Positions 1 to 8,719 of a stretch of DNA of 64,000 nt are shown here, in pieces. The stretch covers positions 105,986 through 169,985 of the forward strand of contig JBNMLP010000001.1 of the NCBI GenBank assembly GCA_050874905.1, given 5' to 3'. The translations under genes were made by a program, and so were the position numbers. Origin of the DNA: NC2004 sp050874905. Its GTDB lineage: Bacteria; Bacillota; Clostridia; Lachnospirales; Lachnospiraceae. The notes under the pieces are model-generated. The model saw only the letters and a program-made list of their open reading frames with translations, had not been told where the DNA came from and ran no database searches. Each line of letters opens with the position of its first letter. Position 1 is the stretch's first letter.

Positions 1-2
1 AA

Positions 3-2087
3 GGCTGCCTCAATGAGGAGGTCAGAAACCGCTTCATCGCAATCGTGCCAAGTGTGACCGTATATCATGAAAAAGTATTTAAGATCCTGCGTCTGTTATA
101 CGAGCAAAAGCCGCAGGAGGAGTTGTTAGAAGCCATCTGCCGCATCCTCATGAAGGGCAGAAAGGTAGAAAGCCAGTACCACCGTTATTATGCTTTAGGA
201 GTAGAACATTCTCTGCGTCTGTTAGGATTGATGGAATGTTACATGAAGAGCCTGCCCAAAGACGGTTATCCGGTGCTGCCAAAGCAGGTTGTGCTCTACT
301 TTACGCATGAGGAACGCCGTTTAAATGAAGACCAGTTATCGTATCTTTATGCCAATGTTTTAGTGAACCGGCAGGAGTACGGTTCTTCCTTTGAGGAATA
401 TAAGGAGGCCATAGAACGTTTCCTTTGCAAGCAGGTGGAAAAGGGAGCGGTCAACGACCATCTGATCGTGTTATACCGCGAATTTTTAAAGGAACCGTCT
501 GTGCTCGCGAGTGTGTCCAAATATCTGCCAAACATTTTATTTAAGCAGCGGCTGGAATGTGACAATCCCAATATGGAATGGGTACTGATCGACTATGATG
601 AGTCTGACCAGACCGGAAAAGTGCTGTTAAAAGACGGGGTAGCTTATGTCGATCAGGTGACAGAGCATGTGAATATCACACTGGCAGACCGTAAAAACCG
701 CCGATATATGGGCTCTGTTCCGTTTACGCTCTATCCGGTGATGGAAGATGAGGAACTGCTTCCGTACTGTTATGAAGCGGATCCTGCCAATTTTGCTGTG
801 CTGCTTCGGCTGGCACATTATGCAAAGCAGGCAGGAACAATAGATTATGAAACGATCAAAGTATATAAGACACTGCTCGAAAAAGAGGAGATTTCTGAAG
901 CGTACCGGAAGCAGCTAAATGCTGCGGTGCTGCAATATTATTACGAACAGTACGAGGGCGATATTTTTGAAGATTATCTGTTAAAGATCGATCTGAAGAC
1001 GCTGGATGAGGATAACCGTAATTTAGCGATTTCCTATATGATCGACCGGGAGCTTTATGAAATGGCCATGGCAGCAGTTGCAACTTATGGATATGATGGT
1101 CTTGCGCTTTCTTATGTCAAGTCACTTTGCAATGCATTTGTAGAGCAGGAAGAGGTTTCTTATGACGAGCTTCTGGTAACGATGGCATATGAGTTGTTTT
1201 ATGCCGGGGAATACAGCGAGGCCGTGTTAAAATATCTGATCCGTTTTGCCAAAGGTGGTAACCGGGAGCTCATCGCAATATATAAAGCAGCGGAAAAACT
1301 GCATTTTGATACGCTTGATTTGGAAGAACGCATTGTGCATCAGGCAATCCTTTCGGATGAATATGATGCCAATGTAACGAAAGCATTTGTTTCTTACACA
1401 AAGAAACAACCCAATCGTTTTGTGATGGAAGCATACTTAAATATTATGGCATACCGCTATTTTATTGAGGGCGAGGCTGTACCAAAGAAAATGACAGAGC
1501 TTTGGACGCGCGCCTTTGAGGAAGGACATTTTTCTCATCCGCTCTGCCTTGCGGCTATGCTTCATGCAATTTCCAGAGAGGAAAAGGATCGGGCAAAATA
1601 TCAGACAGTGATTCAAAGCGCCATGCAGCAGCTTGCGGCAAAGGACATGGTTTTTCCATTTATGAAAGCTTTTCAAGGTGTGGTGGAGCTTCCCAAAGAG
1701 CTTTATTTAAAAACGTATCTTTTGTACCGGGGAGAGCCGGGACATCAGGTATATGTCCATTATTACCGCAAGGGACCAAAGCGTCCACAGGCTTATTCCG
1801 AGCGGATGCGGGAATATTTTGATGGATATTATGTAAAGGATTTTGTACTGTTTGATGACGAAGAACTTGCGTATTATGTGACAGATGAGGATGACGGGGA
1901 AACTAAGCGGATAGAGAGTAATAAGCTTCCGTTGGAAATGCATTTGCAAGGCATAAACGAATCCCGCTTTGCGATGATCAATGAACTGATCCGGGCGGAG
2001 AAAGAGGAACAGGAAGAATTTTATGAGAAGGTAAAACGATACCAGAAAAATGTGTATCTGATCGATCATAATATGACACCGTTATAA
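3..2087 (+). CDS. DUF5717-like protein, C-terminal part (5' end outside window)
   Basis: The reading frame is open to the left edge. An in-frame GTG at 45 has no ribosome binding site, so this is the C-terminal ~695 residues of a longer protein. I recognise it as resembling the large DUF5717 proteins of Lachnospiraceae; no biochemical role is known to me. It is acidic, rich in Tyr and Leu, and looks all-helical with TPR/HEAT-like helix pairs. There is no signal peptide in the visible part and no clear membrane segment, so it is probably cytoplasmic. It ends 18 bases before an actin/Hsp70-like gene and heads what looks like a four-gene operon, suggesting a scaffold role (inference). Family name is from recall only. 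Confidence 0.7.
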   Translation, partial: GCLNEEVRNRFIAIVPSVTVYHEKVFKILRLLYEQKPQEELLEAICRILMKGRKVESQYHRYYALGVEHSLRLLGLMECYMKSLPKDGYPVLPKQVVLYFTHEERRLNEDQLSYLYANVLVNRQEYGSSFEEYKEAIERFLCKQVEKGAVNDHLIVLYREFLKEPSVLASVSKYLPNILFKQRLECDNPNMEWVLIDYDESDQTGKVLLKDGVAYVDQVTEHVNITLADRKNRRYMGSVPFTLYPVMEDEELLPYCYEADPANFAVLLRLAHYAKQAGTIDYETIKVYKTLLEKEEISEAYRKQLNAAVLQYYYEQYEGDIFEDYLLKIDLKTLDEDNRNLAISYMIDRELYEMAMAAVATYGYDGLALSYVKSLCNAFVEQEEVSYDELLVTMAYELFYAGEYSEAVLKYLIRFAKGGNRELIAIYKAAEKLHFDTLDLEERIVHQAILSDEYDANVTKAFVSYTKKQPNRFVMEAYLNIMAYRYFIEGEAVPKKMTELWTRAFEEGHFSHPLCLAAMLHAISREEKDRAKYQTVIQSAMQQLAAKDMVFPFMKAFQGVVELPKELYLKTYLLYRGEPGHQVYVHYYRKGPKRPQAYSERMREYFDGYYVKDFVLFDDEELAYYVTDEDDGETKRIESNKLPLEMHLQGINESRFAMINELIRAEKEEQEEFYEKVKRYQKNVYLIDHNMTPL

Positions 2088-2105
2088 AACAGGCAGGAGT
2101 AAACT

Positions 2106-3359
2106 ATGGAGAATTTAGCGATAGGAATTGATCTACAAGTAAATTACATGGGAATCAGTTACTTTGACGAGGAGAAGCAGGAGCCGGTGGAGGTTAAGGA
2201 AACTTCCAATGTGAAAATGACGCAGTATCCGCTGGATCTGTTTTATTCGACGAAAGAAAATGTGTGGATCGCCGGGTTAGAGGCTTCGGAACATTATATG
2301 TCAGAGGCAGGGGAATTTTACACCGATCTTCTTTCCCATATTGGTGACCGCACAGTTGCTGTGGCTGGCGGACAGGAGTACGACGGAACAGATCTGTTCT
2401 GTGTCATGGTCTGTACCCAGTTGCAGCAGTGCTTTGGCAAGGAGCTTGCCAAGCTTAAGAAGGTTGTGGTAACCTCTCCGTTTGCCAGTCTGGAACTGCA
2501 AAAGGCGGTGAAACGTCTGGCAAAATATCTGCATTTGAAACGGGAACAGATCGAGCTGGTAAGTCCTACGATGGCAACGCTGTTTTATATCTTTTCGCAG
2601 GAGACAAATATCTGGGATTTTGGAGTTGGCATATTTGAATATACGGAAAAAGGACTGACATTAAAGCGTATCGGAGTAAACCGTTATCAGCGTCCGATGC
2701 GGATATCCGTGACCGATGAAGTCTTTGATACCATGCCGCCGATGTCGGCAGAGGCAGAGGAGAAGGATATTGCCTTTTCCCAGATCTGTAAAAATGCATT
2801 CCGTGGCAGAAGTAAGAATGTGTCCGGCGTATATCTGTTAGGGGAAGGCTTTGAACAGGACTGGCTTGACCGGGCGGCAGGAAATCTGTGCCAGTCAAGA
2901 CGTGTTTTTATGGGACAGAATATGTGTGTCAACGGAGCCTGTCTGGCAGCGCAGAGTGGTTCGGCTGCGATCAACAGCGACGGCAACATTTATGTTGAAG
3001 CTCCCGGTATCATTCATTATGACATCGGAGTCAAAGTGCTTTATCAGGGAAGAGAGCAGATTGCGCCGATCGCATTGGGGGAACAGGAGTGGTTCGCCCT
3101 GGCAGGAAGTGCCTGCATTTTCTTAGATGATACCAACCGGATTGAAATTGATATGTACCACCGGGGAACAAACGAGATGGTCAAGGAGATCATTGAGATC
3201 AAAGGACTCCCGAAGCGTCCGCCGAAAACGACAAAGCTTAAGATCAGTGTGCGGTATCTGGATGCCAAACGCGGAGAGATCTGCATTGAAGACAAGGGGT
3301 TTGGTGCACTATATCCGACGACCGGTAAAATGTACGTGAAGGAATTTCAATTACCATAG
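2106..3359 (+). CDS. Degenerate actin/Hsp70-fold protein (DUF5716-like)
   Basis: A 417-residue protein with a recognisable but degenerate actin/Hsp70 ATPase layout. It has an N-terminal phosphate-1-like strand (AIGIDLQVNYMGIS, residues 5-18), a phosphate-2-like motif (WDFGVGIFEY, about 174-183), an adenosine-motif-like stretch (YLLGEGF, about 246-252) and a following NGACLAA helix like the GAA helix of Hsp70. The usual Gly-Thr of phosphate-1 is replaced by Gln-Val, so ATP hydrolysis may be weak or absent. After about residue 290 comes a beta-rich tail that could be a substrate-binding-like domain. Start ATG follows GGCAGGAGTAAACT. It is the second gene of the operon. I name it DUF5716-like from memory; the fold assignment rests on motif order. 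Confidence 0.7.
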   Translation: MENLAIGIDLQVNYMGISYFDEEKQEPVEVKETSNVKMTQYPLDLFYSTKENVWIAGLEASEHYMSEAGEFYTDLLSHIGDRTVAVAGGQEYDGTDLFCVMVCTQLQQCFGKELAKLKKVVVTSPFASLELQKAVKRLAKYLHLKREQIELVSPTMATLFYIFSQETNIWDFGVGIFEYTEKGLTLKRIGVNRYQRPMRISVTDEVFDTMPPMSAEAEEKDIAFSQICKNAFRGRSKNVSGVYLLGEGFEQDWLDRAAGNLCQSRRVFMGQNMCVNGACLAAQSGSAAINSDGNIYVEAPGIIHYDIGVKVLYQGREQIAPIALGEQEWFALAGSACIFLDDTNRIEIDMYHRGTNEMVKEIIEIKGLPKRPPKTTKLKISVRYLDAKRGEICIEDKGFGALYPTTGKMYVKEFQLP

Positions 3360-3376
3360 AAGAAAGGGGCATAAGT

Positions 3377-4204
3377 ATGGGACATGCCATCTATTGTGAG
3401 ACAAAGGAAGCGATAACACCGTATATTTTTGCAAATACAAGGATTCCGGTGTATTCCTATGAGGAAGTATGCTATTATATTTTCCATCATCCATCGATGA
3501 TCTCCTATGAAACACTGGGCAGTGAATTCCGTCAGTGGGTAAAGGAAAAACTGGGGATGGAGGCACTTGCTGAGGAACTTGGCAGTCTTGCTGAGGGAGA
3601 AGCGGATCTGCTTTCCTATCTGCGCTGCTTTTTACAGGCGGCCAATTATTACAGCAAACAGGAGGTTGCGCTTTTCTTTGAACAATTAAAGGAGGAGGCA
3701 AAGCTTCCGAAGGCACTCCAGTTAAAAAAACAGGCGGACAGCTTTTTGAGTTTTCAAAAATATGTCAGAGCGATCCGTCTTTATGATGCGATCTTAAAGA
3801 AGGAAGAGATGGATCAGGAGCTTACCGGAAGCATTTACCATAACAAGGGAGTGGCTCTTTCTAAGAATTTTGAGCTGACGGCAGCATCCGGCTGTTTTTT
3901 AAAGGCGTATGAGTGTGCTCCCAATGACGTGACACTTAGCTGTTATCTGACGATATTCTTTTTGCTGCAGCAATATGAAAAAGCACAGCAGGAGTGTGAA
4001 CGTTTGGGGGTAGCAAAGGAAACCTATGACAGGATCTTGTTTGAATACCGTCAAAGTGAAGAAAGCTACACTTCTTCCGATGAGTGGAAAAAAGGAGAAA
4101 AGCTGACGGAGGATGTTACATACGGACAGGAAAAACGGGCAAAAGATGCCGCAGAGCAGATGATCCTCTCGTGGAAGGAAGAGTATCGCAGGGAAACAAC
4201 ATAA
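3377..4204 (+). CDS. TPR-like protein of the actin/Hsp70-like operon
   Basis: A 275-residue soluble protein with no signal peptide. Residues about 1-110 form a mixed domain I do not recognise. Residues about 115-220 contain at least two TPR-type helix pairs (for example AIRLYDAILKKEE, then ASGCFLKAYECAPND). The last 50 residues are charged and probably disordered or helical. It starts at an ATG behind AGAAAGGGGC, 17 bases after the Hsp70-like gene, so it is almost surely co-transcribed. TPR proteins commonly act as adaptors for chaperone or cytoskeletal ATPases; by context it may link the ATPase-like protein to the membrane protein that follows (inference). Exact function unknown. Confidence 0.7.
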   Translation: MGHAIYCETKEAITPYIFANTRIPVYSYEEVCYYIFHHPSMISYETLGSEFRQWVKEKLGMEALAEELGSLAEGEADLLSYLRCFLQAANYYSKQEVALFFEQLKEEAKLPKALQLKKQADSFLSFQKYVRAIRLYDAILKKEEMDQELTGSIYHNKGVALSKNFELTAASGCFLKAYECAPNDVTLSCYLTIFFLLQQYEKAQQECERLGVAKETYDRILFEYRQSEESYTSSDEWKKGEKLTEDVTYGQEKRAKDAAEQMILSWKEEYRRETT

Positions 4205-4216
4205 ACGAGGTTTGAT

Positions 4217-5425
4217 ATGGCAATCATGAAAAAAATGAAACAGCGGTTTCAGGGCTTTAAACGGAAAAAAAGCGAGGAGATCCGGGAACAGACGGAGGAA
4301 CAGATTCTTGTCGATGCACAGGTGTTGCAGGAGGAAGGGAAAGAGTTTGTCAAAAAGAGGATCCAGAAAAAAGAGCTTACCGTGGAAGATTATTGTGAGC
4401 AGGTGATCGATTGTACCAGAAACCTGCAGCAGAAGAAAACAGAATATGAGCAGGTAACGGCTTACTTAACCGACATCCAACTGCTGGATCAGATGACCGA
4501 GGAGGAGCGGGAACGCGTGCAGGCGGTTGCCTATAAACTCAATGAAGTGGCAAAAGACCGAAAGGATATGCAGGACGAAAGCAGGGCACTCACACAGCTT
4601 CAGTTTCGCTTTATGCAGCTGCATGAGTATGAGATTCCGGAAGGGATCAAGCAGATGCAGGAGCAGGAGACATATCAGCAGGACATCCGTTCCGACCTTC
4701 AAAAGCTCGAAGAGGAACGGGTCAATTTAAAATACGAAGAAAAATATTATCTGGAAAAGCTGCACAATCTGAAAATGATCATTCTCTCGGTTCTGTTTCT
4801 GGCAGTGATCGTGGCAGCAGGAATCGGATTTTTCTATACGCAGTATATTTTTGATATCCGGCTGGCATTTTTGTGTCTGCTCTTTCTTGTTGCAGTAGCC
4901 GGAACGATCTGTTTTGTACGTTACCGCAATGTCAATTATGCACTGGCCTATTGCAGGAAGCAGCAGACGCGTGCGGTGAAATTTATCAACCGCGTAAAAT
5001 TAAAATGGGTGAACAATACTGCTACACTGGATTACATGTATGAAAAATACAATGTTGGAAGCTCCAGAGAGCTTCTTTATATGTGGCAGCTTTATCAACA
5101 GACTTTGGAAAATGAAGAAAAATATAAACATTCTTCCAAAGAGCTGGAGCACTATGGTGCCCTGCTTTTGAAACTGCTTGGACATGTCGGGGTACATGAT
5201 GCGGATATCTGGCTGACCCAGCCGGAGGCATTGCTCGACAGCAGAGAGATGGTGGAGGTGACACATCATCTGAATGGCAGACGCCAGAAGCTCAGAGAAG
5301 AAATGGAGATCGAGGAGGATATGATGGATGCTTCCGTGGAGGCGATCAGGGATGCCATGCAAAAAAATCCGGAGACTGCCATGCAGGTGCGGAGGATTTT
5401 AGAACCCTATCATATCCGGCTTTAG
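4217..5425 (+). CDS. Coiled-coil membrane protein of the same operon
   Basis: A 402-residue protein with a basic N-terminus, long Glu/Gln-rich coiled coil (about 15-185), two adjacent membrane segments (about 188-212 and 215-235, the first beginning MIILSVLFLAV) and a second helical, charged region to the end. Both coiled-coil arms should lie on the same side, most likely the cytoplasm, giving a hairpin-anchored membrane scaffold. Twelve bases separate it from the TPR gene and a fresh promoter for valS follows, so it is the last gene of the operon. I do not recognise a family. Placement with an actin/Hsp70-like protein and TPR partner suggests a membrane-tethered assembly (inference). Confidence 0.7.
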   Translation: MAIMKKMKQRFQGFKRKKSEEIREQTEEQILVDAQVLQEEGKEFVKKRIQKKELTVEDYCEQVIDCTRNLQQKKTEYEQVTAYLTDIQLLDQMTEEERERVQAVAYKLNEVAKDRKDMQDESRALTQLQFRFMQLHEYEIPEGIKQMQEQETYQQDIRSDLQKLEEERVNLKYEEKYYLEKLHNLKMIILSVLFLAVIVAAGIGFFYTQYIFDIRLAFLCLLFLVAVAGTICFVRYRNVNYALAYCRKQQTRAVKFINRVKLKWVNNTATLDYMYEKYNVGSSRELLYMWQLYQQTLENEEKYKHSSKELEHYGALLLKLLGHVGVHDADIWLTQPEALLDSREMVEVTHHLNGRRQKLREEMEIEEDMMDASVEAIRDAMQKNPETAMQVRRILEPYHIRL

Positions 5426-5431
5426 CAAGCC

Positions 5432-5460
5432 TTGATTTCAAATGCAATAAGGGGTATAAT
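5432..5460 (+). promoter_or_regulatory. Promoter of valS
   Basis: TTGATT (5432-5437), 17-base spacer, TATAAT (5455-5460). Transcription should start near 5467, leaving a leader of only about 33 bases, which is too short for a T-box. Confidence 0.75.
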
Positions 5461-5499
5461 GTCGGAAGATATTGCAAAAAACAGGAAGGACGAAACACC

Positions 5500-8142
5500 A
5501 TGAGTAAAGAACTTGAAAAAAATTATAATCCACAGCAGATTGAGGACAGACTCTATCAGAAATGGATGAATAAAGGATATTTCCATGCGGAGGCAGATCG
5601 CAGTAAGAAACCATTTACGATCGTGATGCCGCCTCCTAACATTACAGGTCAGCTTCATATGGGACATGCATTGGACAATACGATGCAGGATATTTTGATC
5701 CGGTTTAAGAGAATGCAGGGTTACAATGCGTTATGGCAGCCGGGTACAGATCATGCCAGCATTGCAACAGAGGTTAAGATCATTGATTCCTTAAAGGAGC
5801 AGGGCATTGATAAAGAAGATCTTGGAAGAGAAGGATTTTTAGAGCGTGCATGGGACTGGAAAGCAGAGTACGGCGGACGTATCATCAACCAGTTAAAGAA
5901 GCTGGGTTCTTCTGCTGACTGGGACAGAGAGCGTTTTACAATGGACGAGGGTTGTTCCGAGGCTGTCAAGGATGTCTTTGTACGTTTATATGATAAGAAG
6001 CTTATTTACAAGGGTTCCCGTCTGATCAACTGGTGTCCGGTATGCCAGACCTCGATCAGTGATGCTGAGGTGGAGCATGTGGATATGAAGGGTCACTTCT
6101 GGCACATTTTCTATCCGGTTGTCGGGGAAGAGGGACGTATGCTGGAGATTGCAACGACACGTCCGGAAACAATGCTCGGAGATAGTGCAGTCGCTGTCAA
6201 TGCTGAGGATGAGCGTTACAAGGATATGATCGGCAAGATGGTAGAGCTTCCGCTGACCAACCGCCAGATTCCGATCATTGCGGATGAACATGCAGATATG
6301 GAAAAAGGAACCGGTGTTGTAAAGATCACTCCGGCGCATGATCCTAACGATTATGAGGTAGGAAAGCGTCATAATCTGGAAGAGATCAACATGTTAAATG
6401 ATGATGGAACGATCGCAGCGATCGGTGGCAAATATGCCGGAATGGACCGCTACGAAGCAAGAGAGGCAATGCTTAAGGATCTGGATGCACTCGGATTATT
6501 GGGTGAGGTAGAAGAGATCGAGCACAGTGTTGGTACACATGATCGTTGTAAATCAGTGGTAGAGCCAATGATCAAGCCACAGTGGTTTGTAGCAATGAAA
6601 GAGCTTGCAAAGCCTGCGATGGAAGCAGTGAAAAACGGAGAATTAAAGCTGATTCCGGAGCGTATGAATAAAACGTATTATAACTGGTTAGACAATATCC
6701 GTGACTGGTGTATTTCCCGTCAGCTCTGGTGGGGACACCGGATCCCGGCATATTACTGCCAGGATTGTGGCGAAGTGGTAGTTGCCAAAGAAGCACCGGG
6801 CGTATGTCCAAAGTGTGGCAAGAATCATTTTGTACAGGATGAAGATACCCTGGATACCTGGTTTTCTTCCGCTCTGTGGCCATTTTCAACATTGGGCTGG
6901 CCGGAAAAGACAGAGGATTACGAGTATTTCTATCCAACGGATGTTCTGGTTACCGGATATGACATTATTTTCTTCTGGGTGATCCGTATGGTATTTTCCG
7001 GTATCGAGCATACTGGAAAGCTGCCATTCCACACGGTACTGTTCCACGGACTTGTTCGTGACGATCAGGGACGCAAGATGAGTAAGTCACTGGGCAATGG
7101 TATCGATCCACTGGAGGTCATTGATAAATATGGTGCAGATGCGCTGCGTCTGACTTTGATCACGGGAAATGCACCGGGAAATGACATGCGTTTTTACTGG
7201 CAGAGAGTGGAGGCAAGCCGTAACTTTGCAAATAAAGTATGGAATGCCAGCCGTTTCATTATGATGAACATGGAAAAAGAGGACTTCTCCCATGTGTCGG
7301 TTGCAGATCTTACCGATGCAGATAAGTGGATTCTTTCCAAAGCCAATTCTCTGGTAAAAGAAGTGACTGACAACATGGAAAAATACGAACTCGGTATTGC
7401 TGTGACCAAGTTGAACGATTTCATCTGGGAAGAGTTCTGTGACTGGTACATTGAGATGGTGAAGCCACGCCTTTACAATGAGGATGATAAGACCAAGGCA
7501 GCAGCACTCTGGACACTCAATACGGTGCTGATCACTTCCTTAAAACTGTTACACCCATATATGCCATTTATCACAGAGGAGATCTTCTGTAATTTACAGG
7601 ATCAGGAAGAGTCTATTATGATCTCTGACTGGCCGGTATATAAAGAGGAGTGGAACTTTGAGAAGGAAGAGGCGGATGTAGAGCTGATGAAGAATGCCGT
7701 GCGTAACATCCGTAATCTCCGCGCGGAAATGAATGTTGCACCGAGCCGCAAGGCAACGGTATACGTTGTATCCGAGGATGCCAATGTTAGAGATACATTT
7801 GAGAAGGGTAAGGTATTCTTCCAGACACTTGCCTATGCCTCAGAGGTATTGGTACAAAGTGATAAGAGCGGTATTGCAGACGATGCGGTATCTACTGTGA
7901 TCCCACAGGCAGTGGTATATATGCCATTTGCAGATCTTGTGGATATTGAAAAAGAGCTGGAGCGTTTAAAGAAAGAGCAGAAACGCTTGCAGGGTGAGAT
8001 CAAGCGATGTGAGGGTATGCTTTCTAACGAGCGGTTTGTGGCAAAAGCCCCGGCTGCAAAGATTGAAGAAGAGAAAACGAAGCTTGCCAAATATACAGAT
8101 ATGTTGAAGCAGGTGGAAGAACGGCTTGCACAGCTTGGCTAG
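5500..8142 (+). CDS. valS: Valyl-tRNA synthetase
   Basis: Class I aminoacyl-tRNA synthetase, 880 residues, the usual ValRS length. It joins valine to tRNA-Val in the cytoplasm and edits mischarged threonine. The HIGH motif is HMGH (53-56) in the typical PPPNITGQLHMGHAL context and the KMSKS motif is at 526-530. Between them lies the connective editing domain with a Cys-rich insertion around residue 420-445 (YCQDCG, CPKCGK), typical of zinc-binding ValRS/IleRS. The C-terminal ~65 residues form the coiled-coil arm seen in ValRS. ATG 5500 follows AGGAAGGACGAAACACC. It has its own promoter at 5432 and a terminator at 8158. No T-box leader is present. Confidence 0.98.
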   Translation: MSKELEKNYNPQQIEDRLYQKWMNKGYFHAEADRSKKPFTIVMPPPNITGQLHMGHALDNTMQDILIRFKRMQGYNALWQPGTDHASIATEVKIIDSLKEQGIDKEDLGREGFLERAWDWKAEYGGRIINQLKKLGSSADWDRERFTMDEGCSEAVKDVFVRLYDKKLIYKGSRLINWCPVCQTSISDAEVEHVDMKGHFWHIFYPVVGEEGRMLEIATTRPETMLGDSAVAVNAEDERYKDMIGKMVELPLTNRQIPIIADEHADMEKGTGVVKITPAHDPNDYEVGKRHNLEEINMLNDDGTIAAIGGKYAGMDRYEAREAMLKDLDALGLLGEVEEIEHSVGTHDRCKSVVEPMIKPQWFVAMKELAKPAMEAVKNGELKLIPERMNKTYYNWLDNIRDWCISRQLWWGHRIPAYYCQDCGEVVVAKEAPGVCPKCGKNHFVQDEDTLDTWFSSALWPFSTLGWPEKTEDYEYFYPTDVLVTGYDIIFFWVIRMVFSGIEHTGKLPFHTVLFHGLVRDDQGRKMSKSLGNGIDPLEVIDKYGADALRLTLITGNAPGNDMRFYWQRVEASRNFANKVWNASRFIMMNMEKEDFSHVSVADLTDADKWILSKANSLVKEVTDNMEKYELGIAVTKLNDFIWEEFCDWYIEMVKPRLYNEDDKTKAAALWTLNTVLITSLKLLHPYMPFITEEIFCNLQDQEESIMISDWPVYKEEWNFEKEEADVELMKNAVRNIRNLRAEMNVAPSRKATVYVVSEDANVRDTFEKGKVFFQTLAYASEVLVQSDKSGIADDAVSTVIPQAVVYMPFADLVDIEKELERLKKEQKRLQGEIKRCEGMLSNERFVAKAPAAKIEEEKTKLAKYTDMLKQVEERLAQLG

Positions 8143-8157
8143 TCAAATAAGAAAGAT

Positions 8158-8186
8158 AAGAGGATGTGACAGGCATCCTCTTTTTT
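8158..8186 (+). terminator. Rho-independent terminator after valS
   Basis: Stem AAGAGGATG (8158-8166) pairs with CATCCTCTT, 7-base loop, then a run of T to 8186. The next gene's Shine-Dalgarno follows directly, so some read-through is likely. Confidence 0.8.
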
Positions 8187-8203
8187 GAAAAGGAGTGGAG
8201 AAT

Positions 8204-8707
8204 ATGTACGATGAACTGACCAGAAGTGATATTGCGAAAATGGAAGAGGAGATCGAGTACCGGAAGGTAACACTTCGCCATGAGCTGCTGGAGCATGTGA
8301 AGGAAGCAAGGGCACAGGGGGACTTAAGTGAGAATTTTGAGTATTATGCAGCGAAAAAGGAAAAGAACAAAAATGAGAGCAGGATCCGCTATTTGGAGCG
8401 TATGATCCGCACCGCTAAGATCATTGAGGAATCCAGTGACCGGGATGTTGTAACATTAAATACAAAGGTAACGATCTATATTCCGGATGACGAGGTAGAA
8501 GAAACCTATAAGATCGTAACGACATTGCGGGAGGATGTAATGGCAGGGAAGATCAGCAATGTTTCTCCGATGGGAAAAGCACTGATGGGACACAAGGTTG
8601 GAGATATTGTGACTATCCGGGTCAATGACAACTTTTCTTATGATGCGCAGATCAAAGGGATTGAGCAGATTGGAGAGGAAGAGTCTGATACGATCAAGAG
8701 CTTTTAG
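8204..8707 (+). CDS. GreA/GreB-family transcription factor
   Basis: A 167-residue GreA-type protein. These bind the RNA polymerase secondary channel and stimulate cleavage of backtracked transcripts. The N-terminal coiled coil carries the conserved acidic tip motif GDLSENFEYYAA, with the Asp and Glu that hold the catalytic magnesium; the C-terminal FKBP-like domain contains the VGDIV strand. I place the start at ATG 8204 rather than the in-frame GTG at 8195, because GTG 8195 overlaps the AAAGGAG ribosome binding site that is correctly spaced for 8204. Slightly longer than typical GreA (158). GreA proper or a paralogue cannot be decided here. Confidence 0.9.
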   Translation: MYDELTRSDIAKMEEEIEYRKVTLRHELLEHVKEARAQGDLSENFEYYAAKKEKNKNESRIRYLERMIRTAKIIEESSDRDVVTLNTKVTIYIPDDEVEETYKIVTTLREDVMAGKISNVSPMGKALMGHKVGDIVTIRVNDNFSYDAQIKGIEQIGEEESDTIKSF

Positions 8708-8719
8708 GAAGGAACAAAA

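Noticed and set aside
3127..3339. Alternative frame inside the Hsp70-like gene
   Set aside because: Overlaps a much better-supported frame, has no ribosome binding site and has an odd Arg/Ser-rich composition typical of shadow frames.
5461..5499. T-box leader for valS
   Set aside because: The promoter lies only about 40 bases from the start, so there is no room for a T-box.
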